Origin: Bacteroidota bacterium
Lineage (GTDB): Bacteria; Bacteroidota; Bacteroidia; Bacteroidales; JACABE01
Length of the DNA: 64,000 bases
Assembly (NCBI GenBank): GCA_026391675.1
Contig: JAPLDQ010000045.1
Span: forward strand, 1 to 64,000
Direction: 5' to 3'
Of the stretch, positions 63,910-64,000 are shown in pieces; position 1 is the first letter of the stretch; every line of letters begins with the position of its first letter. Below the pieces are notes generated by a model that was not told where the DNA came from, made no database searches, and saw only the letters and a program-made list of their open reading frames with translations. Made by a program: the position numbers and the translations under genes.

Positions 63910-64000
63910 ATGAAAAAAATTGACATTAAAAAAAGTTTAAAGCTTTGTAAAACGCTTTGGAAAATTGGACTTTACTTTTTATTTAGCGAAACTGTATTTT
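63910..64000 (+). CDS. Unidentified CDS, truncated by the window edge
   Basis: An ATG at 63910 opens a frame with no stop to the right edge. The visible N-terminus, MKKIDIKKSLKLCKTLWKIG, then LYFLFSETVF, is not recognised. It follows the LuxR-type gene by 17 bp on the same strand and probably belongs to the same element. Confidence 0.5.
   Translation, partial: MKKIDIKKSLKLCKTLWKIGLYFLFSETVF

Overview
The window is a stretch of chromosome from an AT-rich member of the Bacteroidota, read directly from lineage markers. At least six secreted proteins end in type IX secretion (T9SS) sorting domains with a YPNP-type start. The gliding/T9SS genes gldE and gldD lie beside mutY and ssb. There are DUF5916, DUF4369 and DUF2490 proteins, promoters with the TAnnTTTG -7 box, and few Shine-Dalgarno sequences at starts. 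No rRNA, tRNA, CRISPR array or insertion sequence was seen.

Layout. 1-8.4 kb: cell-surface proteins, namely a cupredoxin plus exact 249-bp tandem PKD-like repeats running off the left edge, a CotH-kinase protein, and further secreted T9SS cargo. 8.6-11.1 kb: a lipoprotein and ettA. 11.5-15.3 kb: a lone, very AT-rich 1252-residue gene combining an HD phosphohydrolase with a STAND/NB-ARC NTPase, the best candidate defence gene here. 15.4-19.4 kb: a membrane operon (DUF418, a lipocalin-like protein, and a triple fusion of ICMT-like, PAP2-like and Lgt-like domains). 19.5-20.6 kb: prfB with its programmed +1 frameshift. 20.7-37.4 kb: housekeeping genes (DUF5916 barrel, LolC/E-like permease, rbfA, MsbA-like ABC exporter, M20 amidohydrolase, rng, a 29-residue basic protein, HU, mutY-ssb-gldE-gldD, lpxH, tilS).

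37.7-48.1 kb: ten co-directional, tightly packed genes. They encode an arylsulfotransferase-like protein, a propeller, a second CotH kinase, a lipoprotein, a small repeat protein, a VTC polyphosphate-polymerase-like protein, DUF4956, DUF2490, and a LytS/LytTR two-component pair. CotH + VTC + DUF4956 is the most system-like arrangement in the window; the T9SS signals put its outer components on the cell surface, while the VTC and DUF4956 proteins look cytoplasmic and inner-membrane.

48.2-62.4 kb: a coiled-coil repeat protein, a GT-C-like glycosyltransferase, a Tudor-like protein, a methyltransferase, then the rimP-nusA-infB operon with a terminator-like hairpin in its leader, an adenosine-deaminase-like enzyme, a double transglutaminase-like protein and a MORN-type lipoprotein. 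From about 62.5 kb to the right edge the layout changes to what looks like the immunity region of a temperate phage or similar element: a leftward HTH repressor-like gene, periodic operator-like repeats (21-bp and 11-bp spacing), a small rightward gene and a LuxR-type regulator. The element continues beyond the window.
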